Below, in pieces: positions 18,584 to 28,058 of a stretch of 64,000 nt of DNA. Each line of letters begins with the position of its first letter. The first letter of the stretch is position 1. The notes under the pieces were generated by a model. That model had not been told where the DNA came from, did no database searches, and saw only the letters and a list, made by a program, of their open reading frames with translations. The translations under genes and the position numbers were made by a program. Origin of the DNA: Oceanobacillus profundus (GTDB taxonomy: Bacteria > Bacillota > Bacilli > Bacillales > Amphibacillaceae); NCBI RefSeq assembly GCF_003515705.1, contig NZ_QWEH01000018.1:1-64000 (forward strand), read 5' to 3'.

Positions 18584-18616
18584 AATCAGATGCATGTAGA
18601 ACTCATGCACCTGATT
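18584..18616 (-). terminator. Terminator of the sugar-acid regulon
   Basis: AATCAGATGCATG (18584-18596) pairs with CATGCACCTGATT (18604-18616), a 13-bp stem with one mismatch and a 7-base loop, followed on the minus strand by TTTTATTGTTG. It lies about 390 bases past the LarA-like gene, beyond a possible decayed gene. Confidence 0.7.
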
Positions 18617-18639
18617 AGAATAATATTATGAATAACTCT

Positions 18640-19000
18640 TAATCCTTCACAACCATACCTGATGGATATCCGATATACAGCTGGAATTAAAACTAATTTA
18701 ACCATTATTGTAAACAGCAGAAGAGATATAATCGCTGTCTCCATTGGCACCTGTTAATCAATTTCCAGTTGCATGCAAGCTGCGTGTACTGTTCGACCGT
18801 TTCTGCATCTTTCGTTTTCAAGCGCTGGACCTGGATAATAAGTTCTACTGGGTTTAACAATGGAAAGCTCACAAGATCTTAAACACTACGAATCCCTTAT
18901 CGTAACCTGCTTCAGTCGTTCCAACCCTAAATCCTCGTCATTTATTAAAAATCCTTTCTGACAAAACCATGGTAAAGACAAAAAATTCAGCTTCCATCCA
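18640..19000 (-). pseudogene. Possible decayed reading frame after the LarA-like gene
   Basis: About 360 bases lie between the LarA-like stop and the terminator. They contain no intact ORF, yet broken stretches in different minus-strand frames look protein-like. One reads FLINDEDLGLERLKQV, another KTKDAETVEQYTQLACNWKL, and a third is hydrophobic, AIISLLLFTIMVKLVLIPAV. Shifts between frames would be needed to join them. I cannot name a family. It may instead be chance. Confidence 0.25.
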
Positions 19001-19003
19001 ATT

Positions 19004-20251
19004 TTACCAATTAATAATATGAGGCTCGCCAAGTATTTTAATATTTTCATTTTGTTTTGCTTCAGCCAATAGGCTCTCTGAAATATAAATTTCCTTTATA
19101 TGGAGTGTATTTTTTATTCGAACTAGCCGCACTTTTGATGGATCAAATAAAGCAGATGTTTTTATTCCTGCTTTAACTGCTGATTCTGGAGTATCCATGA
19201 ACATTGGAAACTTTACCACATCGGTTACAAGACTTGTAAGGGCATTGGCAAATCCTTTATCCCAGGCTGTTTTTTCAAATACTTTTCGAGTGGTTATATC
19301 CGCTAGACCTATTCCGTTTGCATTATGATGTGTTTGTTCAGTGAGATCCAAAACTATGATTTTTGAGGTTTTTTGATCTCCTGTTGCGTACGGAGTCGGA
19401 TATCGCCCGGTGATATGAGGATCCATCCCGCTTCCTGAAATATCTTTTCCGAGCTCGTCCACCACGAGAACATCAATAGGATTAAACATTAATCTCGGCA
19501 TAAGTGATTTGGCTTCAAGTAACAATTCAGGTTCAACTTCAACTATTTTTTCGGCAGGAACAGCTATAATTTTGGCCGGTCTGTCATACGCATTTTCAAT
19601 TGTACCAAGCCCAAAGATTATAGGAGCGTTAGCTAAAGTTATTCTAGCCATTGCCGGTACATGTTCGGCCATATATTTGAAACTGTAAGAATGTGCAGCA
19701 TCCGCCCCTTTTTGTTTGCCAAGACCAATCGTAATCATTTTTGCAAGACCACTCTCATGGGTACCACGAAAGGCAGTATGCGGTTTAATCCTTGCTATAA
19801 AGATAATTTTATCCGCCTCGTAAGCATTTTTATCGATATATATTGGTAACCCCTTTGGTAATCTACCTAATTCAACGACATCCATAGTAGATATAATCGG
19901 AGCTCCAATGAATTCCTCTATAACTCCCAGTTTCTCTAATACATCCCGTTGACCTTCTGCTGTTGCCCCTCCGTGACTACCCATAGCTGGTACAATAAAT
20001 GGTAGCCCACCAACTGATTTAACAGCATTAACTACTTCCCTTGTTAAAATAGGAATATCCGCTACACCTCGGCTTCCTACGGCAATTGCAACGCGATCAC
20101 CTTCTGTAATTCTCGATAGCACCCCTGCTTCCTTAATCGCATCATGTACAGCTTTGTCTACCTCTAAAATCTCGGGAGCGTAAAAATCTTGCTGCACTTT
20201 AACCATTCTAGGTAAAGGTATGTCTTTTATTAAGGTTTCAATAACACGCAT
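19004..20251 (-). CDS. LarA-like (DUF2088) nickel-pincer-type enzyme
   Basis: A 415-residue protein of the lactate racemase LarA / DUF2088 superfamily, whose members use a nickel-pincer nucleotide cofactor for racemisation or epimerisation of hydroxy acids. Family features are the AVGSRGVADIP segment near residue 59, the PAMGSHGGATAEGQ segment near 88, and IARIKPHTAFRGTHESGLAKM near 155 (motif core KPHTAFRGTHESG). The last includes His and Lys residues at the cofactor-anchoring position. Start ATG at 20251 preferred over the GTG at 20260 because the GTG lies inside the AGGTGG ribosome binding site. No LarB, LarC or LarE cofactor-maturation genes are in the window. Together with the hydroxyacid dehydrogenase it may racemise a sugar-acid-derived hydroxy acid. 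Confidence 0.75.
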   Translation of the reverse strand: MRVIETLIKDIPLPRMVKVQQDFYAPEILEVDKAVHDAIKEAGVLSRITEGDRVAIAVGSRGVADIPILTREVVNAVKSVGGLPFIVPAMGSHGGATAEGQRDVLEKLGVIEEFIGAPIISTMDVVELGRLPKGLPIYIDKNAYEADKIIFIARIKPHTAFRGTHESGLAKMITIGLGKQKGADAAHSYSFKYMAEHVPAMARITLANAPIIFGLGTIENAYDRPAKIIAVPAEKIVEVEPELLLEAKSLMPRLMFNPIDVLVVDELGKDISGSGMDPHITGRYPTPYATGDQKTSKIIVLDLTEQTHHNANGIGLADITTRKVFEKTAWDKGFANALTSLVTDVVKFPMFMDTPESAVKAGIKTSALFDPSKVRLVRIKNTLHIKEIYISESLLAEAKQNENIKILGEPHIINW

Positions 20252-20443
20252 GCCTGCCACCTCATTATCATTTGATTACTTCTCATAACACCATTCCTAT
20301 TCGAATGTTTTATTCCTTCTATAGTCCGCGACATCTACAAGCATAGTGAACGACCTCTTCTTATCAACCCTGTTTGTACTTACATGAGAATTCTTTAGAC
20401 GAATTTTAGTTGACTATTTGAATGCCTTACGTCTAGAACTCTT

Positions 20444-21403
20444 TTAAGTCATTTCCTGTTTATTCACCCAAAAATGCGGTTTCTCTTTGTTTTTAATTCG
20501 GATAATTTCCTTTGCGCAATCTAATGACATTTCGTTCATTGCTTCGTTGGTTAATGCGGCTATATGTGGTGTGACGATAATATTATCAAGTTCCCACAAA
20601 GAATGATTCAAGCAAGGTGGTTCTTGTTCAAAAACATCTAATGCTGCTCCAGCGATAGACTTTTCTTTTAAAGCGGTTGCTAATACTTCTTCGTCAACCA
20701 GCCCTCCCCTTGCAGCATTAATTAAAAATGCGGAAGGTTTTATCCATCCAATCTTTTCTTTATTAAATAGATGATGGTTGGAGGTATTGTATGGTAAATG
20801 CAACGATATAAAATCAGCTTGTTTAATCAATTTTTCCAAATTATTTTCAATAGAGATATAATCAATCATTGGTTGATCTATATATGGGTCGTATGCAATC
20901 ACCCTCATCCCGAATCCTAGAGCGCATTTTTCAGCTACCAACTTCCCTATATTACCTAAACCTAAGATCCCAAGGATTTTACCTTTTAACTCTGTTCCAG
21001 GTAAACTATTTCGTATACTATAATCTCCATCTCTAACTGCGCGATCAGCCTTATTTATTTGACGGGAAATGGAGAGTATCAATCCAACTACATGTTCTGC
21101 TACGGAATTAATATTAGCAGTTGGAGTATTGGTTACATAGATTCCACGATTCGTGGCTGCCTCTATATCAATGTTATCTAAACCAACACCGTATCGTGCT
21201 ATAATTTTCAACTTAGTTGCGTTGGCAATTATTTCACTGTTTATTATGTTTGTTCTAAGCACTACCGCATCGTAATGTTGTATGGAACCCTTAAGTTCAT
21301 CTGTAGTCATCTCCTGTTGCACATCAACTGTACAACCATTGTTTTCCAGATAATCAATACCTGCCTGCGCTATTTTCCTTGGAACTAATACGCTAAATTT
21401 CAT
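20444..21403 (-). CDS. D-isomer-specific 2-hydroxyacid dehydrogenase (SerA-like)
   Basis: A 319-residue NAD-dependent dehydrogenase starting at the ATG at 21403, which has AGGAGG 6 bases upstream; the frame extends to 21445 without such a site. The Rossmann motif is GLGNIGKLVAEK near residue 144. Catalytic Arg lies in ARYGVGLDNID, Glu in VFEQEPP, and His in VTPHIAALT. It lacks the C-terminal ACT regulatory domain of biosynthetic SerA, so it is a catabolic-type enzyme, perhaps for a 2-hydroxy acid made in the sugar-acid pathway. It lies between the LarA-like gene and the FadR-type regulator. Confidence 0.85.
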   Translation of the reverse strand: MKFSVLVPRKIAQAGIDYLENNGCTVDVQQEMTTDELKGSIQHYDAVVLRTNIINSEIIANATKLKIIARYGVGLDNIDIEAATNRGIYVTNTPTANINSVAEHVVGLILSISRQINKADRAVRDGDYSIRNSLPGTELKGKILGILGLGNIGKLVAEKCALGFGMRVIAYDPYIDQPMIDYISIENNLEKLIKQADFISLHLPYNTSNHHLFNKEKIGWIKPSAFLINAARGGLVDEEVLATALKEKSIAGAALDVFEQEPPCLNHSLWELDNIIVTPHIAALTNEAMNEMSLDCAKEIIRIKNKEKPHFWVNKQEMT

Positions 21404-21586
21404 TTTTCTCCTCCTAATTGCATTTCGTAAATAGTATGAATACACACAAATTACTTATTGGATAATTTACACTTCGGATGAATAAACGTAGCTTCCTGAT
21501 TTTAGGGAAACAATAATCTAAGAAATATACATATCTCCTCTTATTTCATAATTTCATACACCTAAACAACTTTTTATACAAAATGA

Positions 21587-21613
21587 AAACAGGATAATAA
21601 ACTGTTCCTGTTT
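21587..21613 (-). terminator. Terminator of the FadR-type regulator gene
   Basis: AAACAGGA (21587-21594) pairs with TCCTGTTT (21606-21613), an 8-bp perfect stem with an 11-base loop, followed on the minus strand by TCATTTTG. It lies 40 bases past the regulator stop. Confidence 0.6.
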
Positions 21614-21651
21614 ACATCCTGTATAGTTCTTCTAAGAAGCAATTATTCAGA

Positions 21652-22338
21652 TTAGGTATTCAATATCTTGTTTCGAACAAAACTCAAATGTTTGTACATT
21701 TGTTTAAAAGCTTCATGGGGATCCCGCTTTTTTAAGGATTCATATATTGCAAGGTGATGTTCCATCGTAATCTCGGGTTCGCGATATTCAATTAAACTAT
21801 CCGTTTTTTCATGTGTAATAAGAAGTGATGTGATCATACCCTCTAAAACTGGATTATTTGCACTAAGCGCGATAATTCTATGAAATTCTTTATCGTATTT
21901 ACCATAGTTTGTATGCGCGTTTATTTTAATATCATTGATTGAATTATATAAACGATCCAATTGTTCATCCGTAATTTTTTCAGCCGCTATCGTCACAAGT
22001 CCTAATTCTAATGACATACGGGCTTCAAACAGAGCAGGTAAATTATTAATGGAGAGTGAGATCATCGCTGTAAATGGATTACTTCCTACCTTGTCATTTA
22101 CAAACGTTCCTCCACGGGGTTTGCGAGTAATTATTTCCAATGTTTCAAGCGAACTTAATGCTTCCCGCAACACTGGTCTACTAACATCTAATTGCTTCAT
22201 TAATTGCATTTCAGGTGGTAGCTTATCACCTGATTTTAATTGCCCACTTACCAAAAGAGCGACAATTTTCTCTAACACTTGCTGTGAAAGTGTACTCCTT
22301 TGTACTGTATCGACAAAATAATTTTCCAAATTAGTCAT
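21652..22338 (-). CDS. FadR-type GntR-family transcriptional regulator
   Basis: A 228-residue regulator. The N-terminal winged helix-turn-helix (residues 14-80) contains SGDKLPPEMQLMKQLDVSR and PVLREALSSLE. The C-terminal FCD ligand-binding domain (95-225) has the metal/ligand-site pattern ARMSLELG, HRIIALSANNP and MEHHLAIYESL. Local regulators of hexuronate and hexarate pathways in Bacillaceae are of this type. The ribosome binding site GAGGAGG precedes the ATG. Two TTGTAAGACAA palindromes at 26423 and 32401 match the TNGTNNNACNA pattern known for FadR-subfamily operators and are its probable targets. Confidence 0.9.
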   Translation of the reverse strand: MTNLENYFVDTVQRSTLSQQVLEKIVALLVSGQLKSGDKLPPEMQLMKQLDVSRPVLREALSSLETLEIITRKPRGGTFVNDKVGSNPFTAMISLSINNLPALFEARMSLELGLVTIAAEKITDEQLDRLYNSINDIKINAHTNYGKYDKEFHRIIALSANNPVLEGMITSLLITHEKTDSLIEYREPEITMEHHLAIYESLKKRDPHEAFKQMYKHLSFVRNKILNT

Positions 22339-22410
22339 TCCTCCTCAAACACTGCTATCTATATATATGTTTTCCAACTAACGAACCCTCTTTATTTTAA
22401 CATTTTATTA

Positions 22411-23766
22411 TCATTCTCTAACTAAGCAAGGTTTTTTATTATTAAATTCCCATCCAGGAATTAAATATTGCATGGCGATAGCATCGTCACGTCCCCCAAG
22501 ATTTTGTTCATTATATAATTGATTTGCCTCTTTGATTTTTTCCATATCTACTTCTATACCAAGACCTGGTACTTGTGGCACCTCTATTTTTCCATCGATA
22601 ATTTGAAAAGGTTGTTTTGTTAATCGTTGTCCATCTTGCCATATCCAATGGGTATCTATCGCTGTAATATGCCCCGGGGCTGAAGCAGCCACATGTGTAA
22701 ACATCGCGAGTGATATATCAAAATGATTATTTGAATGGGACCCCCAGGTTAATCCCCATTCATTGCACAATTGCGCCACCCTAACTGATCCTTGCATTGT
22801 CCAAAAGTGGGGATCAGCAAGTGGTATATCAACCGCATTCAGCTGTATGGCATGTGCCATTTCTCTCCAATCCGTTGCAATCATGTTCGTGGCGGTAGGG
22901 ATACCTGTCGCACGACGAAATTCTGACATTACCTCACGTGACGAATAGCCACCCTCGGCACCACAAGGATCTTCAGCATATGAAAGAACATCTTGCTGAT
23001 TTTTACATAGATGAATTGCTTCATTCAATGACCAAGCTCCGTTCGGATCCAATGTGATTCTTGCATTGGGGAAACGTTTGGCCAGTGCCTTTACAGCTAA
23101 TATTTCTTCTTCTCCCTTTAAGACCCCACCTTTTAATTTAAAATCATTAAAGCCATATCGTTCATGTGCAGCTTCAGCAAGAGAAACGATTGCATCAGGG
23201 GTTAAAGCCTCTTCATGGCGTATCCTCATCCATTTATCTTTTGAATTGGGATTACTTACGTAGGGAAGATCTGTTTTCCGTTGATCACCGATGTAAAAAA
23301 GATACCCTAGCATCTCCACATGTGTTCTTTGTTGTCCATCACCAAGCAGTTCCGAAACTGGAACTCCAAGAAATTTACCCAATAGATCAAGCAAGGCTGC
23401 CTCCAGAGCGGTTACTGCATGTATTGTTGTCCTAAGGTCAAATGTTTGAGAACCTCTTCCACCCTCATCCCTAAAAGAGAACATTGTTCGAACAGTATTT
23501 AAAATATTATTATAAGCACCAATTGGTTTACCTATTACATAAGGTATTGATTCTTCAAGCGTTTGACGGATCGATTCTCCACCTGGAACTTCACCTACTC
23601 CTTTATTCCCATGATTATCTTCTAAAATTACAATGTTGCGCGTAAAAAAAGGACCGTGTGCTCCACTTAAATTCAATAGCATACTGTCATGACCAGCTAC
23701 TGGAATAACGATCACTTTCTCAATTCGCAATGTATTAATTCTTTTTGGATATTCTGTACTTACCAT
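22411..23766 (-). CDS. gudD: Glucarate dehydratase
   Basis: A 451-residue enolase-superfamily enzyme that dehydrates D-glucarate (and L-idarate) to 5-keto-4-deoxyglucarate. Family marks are [19 protein letters not shown] at residues 25-43 (substrate loop), the KxK catalytic pair in NDFKLKGG near 206, and the metal-ligand strands TLDPNGAW (Asp) and YAEDPCG (Glu). NMIATDW and the general-base His in [12 protein letters not shown] near 338 follow. Length matches GudD. AGGAGG lies 8 bases before the ATG. A 198-base gap separates it from the upstream aldehyde dehydrogenase gene and holds a 17-base palindrome. Confidence 0.95.
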   Translation of the reverse strand: MVSTEYPKRINTLRIEKVIVIPVAGHDSMLLNLSGAHGPFFTRNIVILEDNHGNKGVGEVPGGESIRQTLEESIPYVIGKPIGAYNNILNTVRTMFSFRDEGGRGSQTFDLRTTIHAVTALEAALLDLLGKFLGVPVSELLGDGQQRTHVEMLGYLFYIGDQRKTDLPYVSNPNSKDKWMRIRHEEALTPDAIVSLAEAAHERYGFNDFKLKGGVLKGEEEILAVKALAKRFPNARITLDPNGAWSLNEAIHLCKNQQDVLSYAEDPCGAEGGYSSREVMSEFRRATGIPTATNMIATDWREMAHAIQLNAVDIPLADPHFWTMQGSVRVAQLCNEWGLTWGSHSNNHFDISLAMFTHVAASAPGHITAIDTHWIWQDGQRLTKQPFQIIDGKIEVPQVPGLGIEVDMEKIKEANQLYNEQNLGGRDDAIAMQYLIPGWEFNNKKPCLVRE

Positions 23767-23819
23767 ACAGCATTCCTCCTATATTGTTAAAATTAGTTTT
23801 AATAGAAATTATTAAATTT

Positions 23820-23836
23820 TAAACGCTAATCGTTTA
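23820..23836. promoter_or_regulatory. Palindrome upstream of gudD
   Basis: TAAACG and CGTTTA flank a 5-base spacer (CTAAT), a 17-base dyad 54 bases upstream of gudD. It differs from the TTGTAAGACAA operators, so it could be the site of a second regulator or a chance dyad in AT-rich DNA. Confidence 0.35.
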
Positions 23837-23963
23837 TCGAATTCTAAAATATGTATTGCCTTTTGATCAAATGTAAGTGTAAATAAAAGGATGCCACTAT
23901 ATATGCTTTGAAACTTTAAAAAATGGGGAGTAAGCATAGCGTGCATAACTCCCCTTTCCATTA

Positions 23964-25427
23964 TTATTTTACAAATACCGTTTTTATTGAAGTATAAAAT
24001 TCTATCGCAGCCCGCCCTTGTTCACGGGAATGGGAACTTGATTGTTTCATGCCTCCAAATGGGGCTTGCAGCTCTACCCCAGCGCTTTCTGCATTGATTC
24101 TAACCAGTCCAGCATCCATTTCATTTATGAACTCCAACATATTTCGAACTTTCGTTGTAAAAATAGAGGCACTTAGACCATATTCCGAATCATTTGCCAT
24201 TTCTAATGCCTCTTCGACTGTATCTACCTTCATAAGGGCCAATACTGGTCCAAAAATCTCCTCTTTGGCAATGATCATGTTCGTTGAAACCTCCTCAAAA
24301 ACAGTTGGTTCCACAAAATAACCATTTGTTGTATCGGGGGTAGAAACACGCTTACCACCAAATATTAGTTTAGCACCTTCCTTCTTGCCCTTCTCTATAT
24401 AGGAAAGTACATTCTCAAGTTGACCTTCACTAACAACAGGTCCCATCCAGTTACTTTCTTCCATTCCACTTCCGACAGTTATCTCAGCAACTTTTTTAAG
24501 AAGCTTTTCCCTGAATTCATCATAAACCCCGCTTTGAACGATCACTCGACTGGTTGCCGTACATTTTTGTCCAGTCGATTTAAGTCCTCCACTGATAGTT
24601 GCATCAACAGCAAGATCCAGATCTGCATCATCCGTAACAATTACAGGATTTTTCCCTCCCATTTCGAGTTGGTATTTAATTCCGCGATTCAAAGCCGCAC
24701 TACCAATTTTTTTACCAACATTATTTGACCCAGTAAAAGTAATGCCATCAACCTTGTGATGTTCAGCCAACCCTTGCCCAATGACAGACCCCGATCCTGT
24801 CACCATGTTAATGACACCTTTTGGAAGCCCAGCATCATGAAAGCATTCAATAACTTTTGCACAAGTTACCGCTGTATCACTGGCTGGTTTAATTACTACT
24901 GTATTTCCATAAATAAGTGCCGGGGAGATTTTCCATATAGGAATCGCAACAGGGAAATTCCAGGGAGTTATTACCCCTACTACCCCAAGTGGCGCCCTTG
25001 TAGTAAACATAAGTGCTTCACTGTCCGATGACGGTATAACATCGCCTACAGATCGCATTCCCTCCCCCGCATAATAACGTAAAATCGCAACACCTCGTGC
25101 TGTTTCACCTTTTGCTTCAGCGAATGTCTTGCCCATTTCCTTCGTCATTGTTTCAGCTATACTTTCCAGGCGTTCTTCCATAACAGCAGCAACTTTAAAC
25201 AGATAATCGCCTCTTGTACTTCCTGATAGCTTCCTCCAACCTTTTTGGGATTGACTAGCTGCAACAACTGCTTCGTCTAAATCATTAGCAGATGATAGTT
25301 GATAAGAACCTAAAACTTCGGCATTTCGGGAAGGATTTAAACTTTCAGCTGTTTTACCTGAATCAGATGCAATCCATTCACCATTAATATAGTTTAAATA
25401 TGTCTTGGTTTTCGTTTCAGTAGTCAT
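23964..25427 (-). CDS. 2,5-dioxovalerate (alpha-ketoglutarate semialdehyde) dehydrogenase
   Basis: A 487-residue NAD(P)-dependent aldehyde dehydrogenase. The catalytic Cys is in [10 protein letters not shown] near residue 288 and the catalytic Glu in LEMGGKNP near 254. The cofactor site is [13 protein letters not shown]. Position between KdgD and GudD makes it the enzyme oxidising 2,5-dioxopentanoate to alpha-ketoglutarate, the last step of aldarate breakdown (B. subtilis YcbD equivalent). It starts 10 bases after the KdgD stop with AGGAGG before the ATG, so the two are co-translated from one mRNA. Confidence 0.9.
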   Translation of the reverse strand: MTTETKTKTYLNYINGEWIASDSGKTAESLNPSRNAEVLGSYQLSSANDLDEAVVAASQSQKGWRKLSGSTRGDYLFKVAAVMEERLESIAETMTKEMGKTFAEAKGETARGVAILRYYAGEGMRSVGDVIPSSDSEALMFTTRAPLGVVGVITPWNFPVAIPIWKISPALIYGNTVVIKPASDTAVTCAKVIECFHDAGLPKGVINMVTGSGSVIGQGLAEHHKVDGITFTGSNNVGKKIGSAALNRGIKYQLEMGGKNPVIVTDDADLDLAVDATISGGLKSTGQKCTATSRVIVQSGVYDEFREKLLKKVAEITVGSGMEESNWMGPVVSEGQLENVLSYIEKGKKEGAKLIFGGKRVSTPDTTNGYFVEPTVFEEVSTNMIIAKEEIFGPVLALMKVDTVEEALEMANDSEYGLSASIFTTKVRNMLEFINEMDAGLVRINAESAGVELQAPFGGMKQSSSHSREQGRAAIEFYTSIKTVFVK

Positions 25428-25436
25428 AAGAACCTC

Positions 25437-26372
25437 CTATTTTAATGTTGTTGCTGCTTTTGCAGGGTATTTTTGTGAAGCTTTATTAATAATTTCTTTT
25501 AGCTGCTCATAATGTTGATCCTCCACCTTGGCGACTGGTGCTCTTACATGTAAACTTACCGGAAGACCAATGGCTTTCATCCCAGCCTTAATAAGTGAAA
25601 CCGCATATCCTTTCTTTTGACTTCTAATTCGATGAATCGGTAAAATAATTTCTTCATACAAATTGTGAGCCATCTCTTTATCCCCACTTAAAAGTGCTTC
25701 ATAATACATCGCTGAAATATGAGGGATATAGTTGGATATTGCCGATGAATAGGATCTGAATCCAAGGTTTATATAGGCCTCCATCGTAACTTCTGCTAAG
25801 GGCATTCCGTTTATCCATGCAAGACGATCACCAAACAAATGTGTAAACTCTGCGATTTGTTCCATATTACCAACACCGTCTTTAAAGCCTATCAACTGCG
25901 GAAACTCACATAATCTCCTTAATGTATCCGCATTCAAAATACAGTTATCGCGGTTATATACAATAGCATTGAGATCAGTGTTTCCTATAATCTCACTCAA
26001 ATAATTGTATAAACCGTCCTGTGACGGATTGATTAAGTATGGTGGCATGATCAAGTAACCATCTACCCCGAGTTCTTCGGAAATCTTTGTCTGTTCTAGA
26101 GCAGATGTGATATTGCCGCCTACACCTGTATAAAGTGGAACGCTCCCCTTTACTCTTTCAACAGCTACTTCTACTATTAACCGGTATTCTTCATTACTGA
26201 GAGCATGAAATTCCCCAGCCCCACATGCTACAAATATGGAAGATAGTCCTTCCTTTAGCAAAAAGTCAATATTGGCTTCTAATCCGTTTAAGTCTAATTT
26301 CCCTTGTTCGTTCATTGGTGCAACCGGAAAACCTAAGATCCCCGATGGGGCTTGTCTTTTCTTCGTAACCAT
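25437..26372 (-). CDS. kdgD: 5-dehydro-4-deoxyglucarate dehydratase
   Basis: A 311-residue DapA-superfamily class I aldolase-like enzyme. It dehydrates and decarboxylates 5-keto-4-deoxyglucarate to 2,5-dioxopentanoate. The Schiff-base Lys lies in LIGFKDGVGN near residue 184 and the catalytic Tyr in AIVYNRDNC near 140. The N-terminus SGILGFPVAPMNEQGKLDL is KdgD-like. It is the first gene of a transcription unit with its own SigA promoter carrying the TTGTAAGACAA operator. Confidence 0.93.
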   Translation of the reverse strand: MVTKKRQAPSGILGFPVAPMNEQGKLDLNGLEANIDFLLKEGLSSIFVACGAGEFHALSNEEYRLIVEVAVERVKGSVPLYTGVGGNITSALEQTKISEELGVDGYLIMPPYLINPSQDGLYNYLSEIIGNTDLNAIVYNRDNCILNADTLRRLCEFPQLIGFKDGVGNMEQIAEFTHLFGDRLAWINGMPLAEVTMEAYINLGFRSYSSAISNYIPHISAMYYEALLSGDKEMAHNLYEEIILPIHRIRSQKKGYAVSLIKAGMKAIGLPVSLHVRAPVAKVEDQHYEQLKEIINKASQKYPAKAATTLK

Positions 26373-26421
26373 ATAAATTCCGACCCTTCTTCATTATAAT
26401 TATGAATATTATGTTAATTAT

Positions 26422-26450
26422 ATTGTAAGACAAATAATAATAGATGTCAA
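26422..26450 (-). promoter_or_regulatory. SigA promoter with FadR-type operator (kdgD unit)
   Basis: On the minus strand TTGACA (26450-26445), 17 bases, then TACAAT (26427-26422). The palindrome TTGTAAGACAA (26423-26433) overlaps the -10 box. It is identical to the operator at 32401-32411 in sequence and in position relative to the promoter. This strongly suggests repression by the local FadR-type regulator. Confidence 0.85.
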
Positions 26451-26476
26451 TCGCATTGACCGATTATTTATATTTA

Positions 26477-28009
26477 TCATGTAACAGGAGATGGATTAAA
26501 TAGTGCAAGATCATTGTGAATCCCCCATTTATCCGCCCATGTCTTTTTCGTTCCACTGGCAACCTCAAGAATATCCTTAAAAATCTCCCATCCTATTTCT
26601 TCTATCGTTGCTTCCCCATTGGCTATTTTCCCTGCATTTATATCGATGAGATCATGCCATTGTTCTTGCAAAGTATTTCTTGTTGAAACCTTCAGCACTG
26701 GGGCAATCGGCAGATTATAAGGTGTTCCCCGCCCTGTAGTAAATACTTGTAAATGAATACCTGATGCGAGTTGAAGTGTTCCGCAAACAAAATCACTTGC
26801 AGGAGTAGCAGCGAAAGTTAATCCTTTCTTCTTTACCTTTTCTCCAGGCGCAAGTACATCCGTTATTGGCAAGGTTCCCGATTTAACAATTGAACCTAAT
26901 GATTTTTCAACGACATTTGATAAGCCACCCCGCTTATTTCCTGGAGATGGATTTGCACTTCGATCCGCCTGCCCTTTGTTCAAGTAATTGTCATACCACT
27001 TCATTTCGCGGATTAAGCTATCCCCCACCTCTTTTGTAGCAGCACGAGGAGTTAACAAATGAACCGCGTCTCTTACTTCTGTTACTTCCGAGAATAAAAC
27101 GGTTGCTCCTGCTCTGACGAGAAGATCTGTCGCAAACCCTAACGCCGGGTTTGCAGTGACCCCGGAAAATGCATCACTACCACCGCACTGTACCCCGATT
27201 ACCAAATCTGAAACGGAACAGACTTCCCTCTTACGTTTGTCTAATTTATCCAATCTTTCCTCTGCCATATTAATAATGGACTGAACCATATTTACAAATC
27301 CACTTTCGTTCTGTAAGGTCAAAATATTATCATTATCTTCTCCATCATTTAGACGCTGTGGTATTAGTTTTTCACAGCCCAATCCAATAATCATTACTTC
27401 TCCACCAAAGTTTGGATGTTTGGCTAAATTTTGTATGGTACGAATTGGTATTGTGGCATCAGGAGCATTGATGGCAACACCGCAACCATAGTTATGATTT
27501 AAAGCAACTACATCATCTACATTAGGAAAACGAGGTAACAAATCTTCTTTAATTCTTTTTACTGCGTATTCCAAAACACCCACTACACATTGAACACTAG
27601 TTGTTATACCTAAAATATTTTTTGTTCCTACACTTCCATCGGAATTGCGATAGCCAAGGAAAGTGAATCCTTCTTCCAATGGAGAAACATCTACTAGATT
27701 AGTAGAAAAAGGAAGATTGTCTAATCCTGGGGGAGAAGGCATATCGACTAAAGATTCCCTTATCCAGCTCCCTTTTTTTATATGATCTTTTGCATATCCT
27801 ATCACTTCACCGTAACGGATAATTTCTTCTTCTGCCGCTATATTACATAATGCTACTTTATGCCCCTCGGGGATTCTTTCGTTAAGTGCCAAACCACATG
27901 AAAATTTGGCGCCTTTCGTTAGTCCCCCCGAATTTACGATAATTGCTGTATTATCTTTGGTACTCACTTTAATATATATAGGAGTATCAGTATCTAATTT
28001 ATTGCCCAT
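26477..28009 (-). CDS. garD: Galactarate dehydratase
   Basis: A 510-residue UxaA/GarD-family metal-dependent dehydratase converting galactarate (mucate) to 5-keto-4-deoxyglucarate, the same intermediate made by GudD. The N-terminal SAF-like domain covers residues 1-95. The catalytic region has [13 protein letters not shown] near 120, ALNHNYGCG near 170, IGLGCEK near 205 and [17 protein letters not shown] near 275. The C-terminus has FCGT-like [12 protein letters not shown]. Length equals B. subtilis GarD. AGGAGGAGGG-like ribosome binding site upstream. It lies about 50 bases after the mannonate-dehydratase-like gene. Confidence 0.9.
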   Translation of the reverse strand: MGNKLDTDTPIYIKVSTKDNTAIIVNSGGLTKGAKFSCGLALNERIPEGHKVALCNIAAEEEIIRYGEVIGYAKDHIKKGSWIRESLVDMPSPPGLDNLPFSTNLVDVSPLEEGFTFLGYRNSDGSVGTKNILGITTSVQCVVGVLEYAVKRIKEDLLPRFPNVDDVVALNHNYGCGVAINAPDATIPIRTIQNLAKHPNFGGEVMIIGLGCEKLIPQRLNDGEDNDNILTLQNESGFVNMVQSIINMAEERLDKLDKRKREVCSVSDLVIGVQCGGSDAFSGVTANPALGFATDLLVRAGATVLFSEVTEVRDAVHLLTPRAATKEVGDSLIREMKWYDNYLNKGQADRSANPSPGNKRGGLSNVVEKSLGSIVKSGTLPITDVLAPGEKVKKKGLTFAATPASDFVCGTLQLASGIHLQVFTTGRGTPYNLPIAPVLKVSTRNTLQEQWHDLIDINAGKIANGEATIEEIGWEIFKDILEVASGTKKTWADKWGIHNDLALFNPSPVT

Positions 28010-28058
28010 TTACTTCATTCCCTCCTCCTAAAATATAAATTACATTATCAAAACTACT

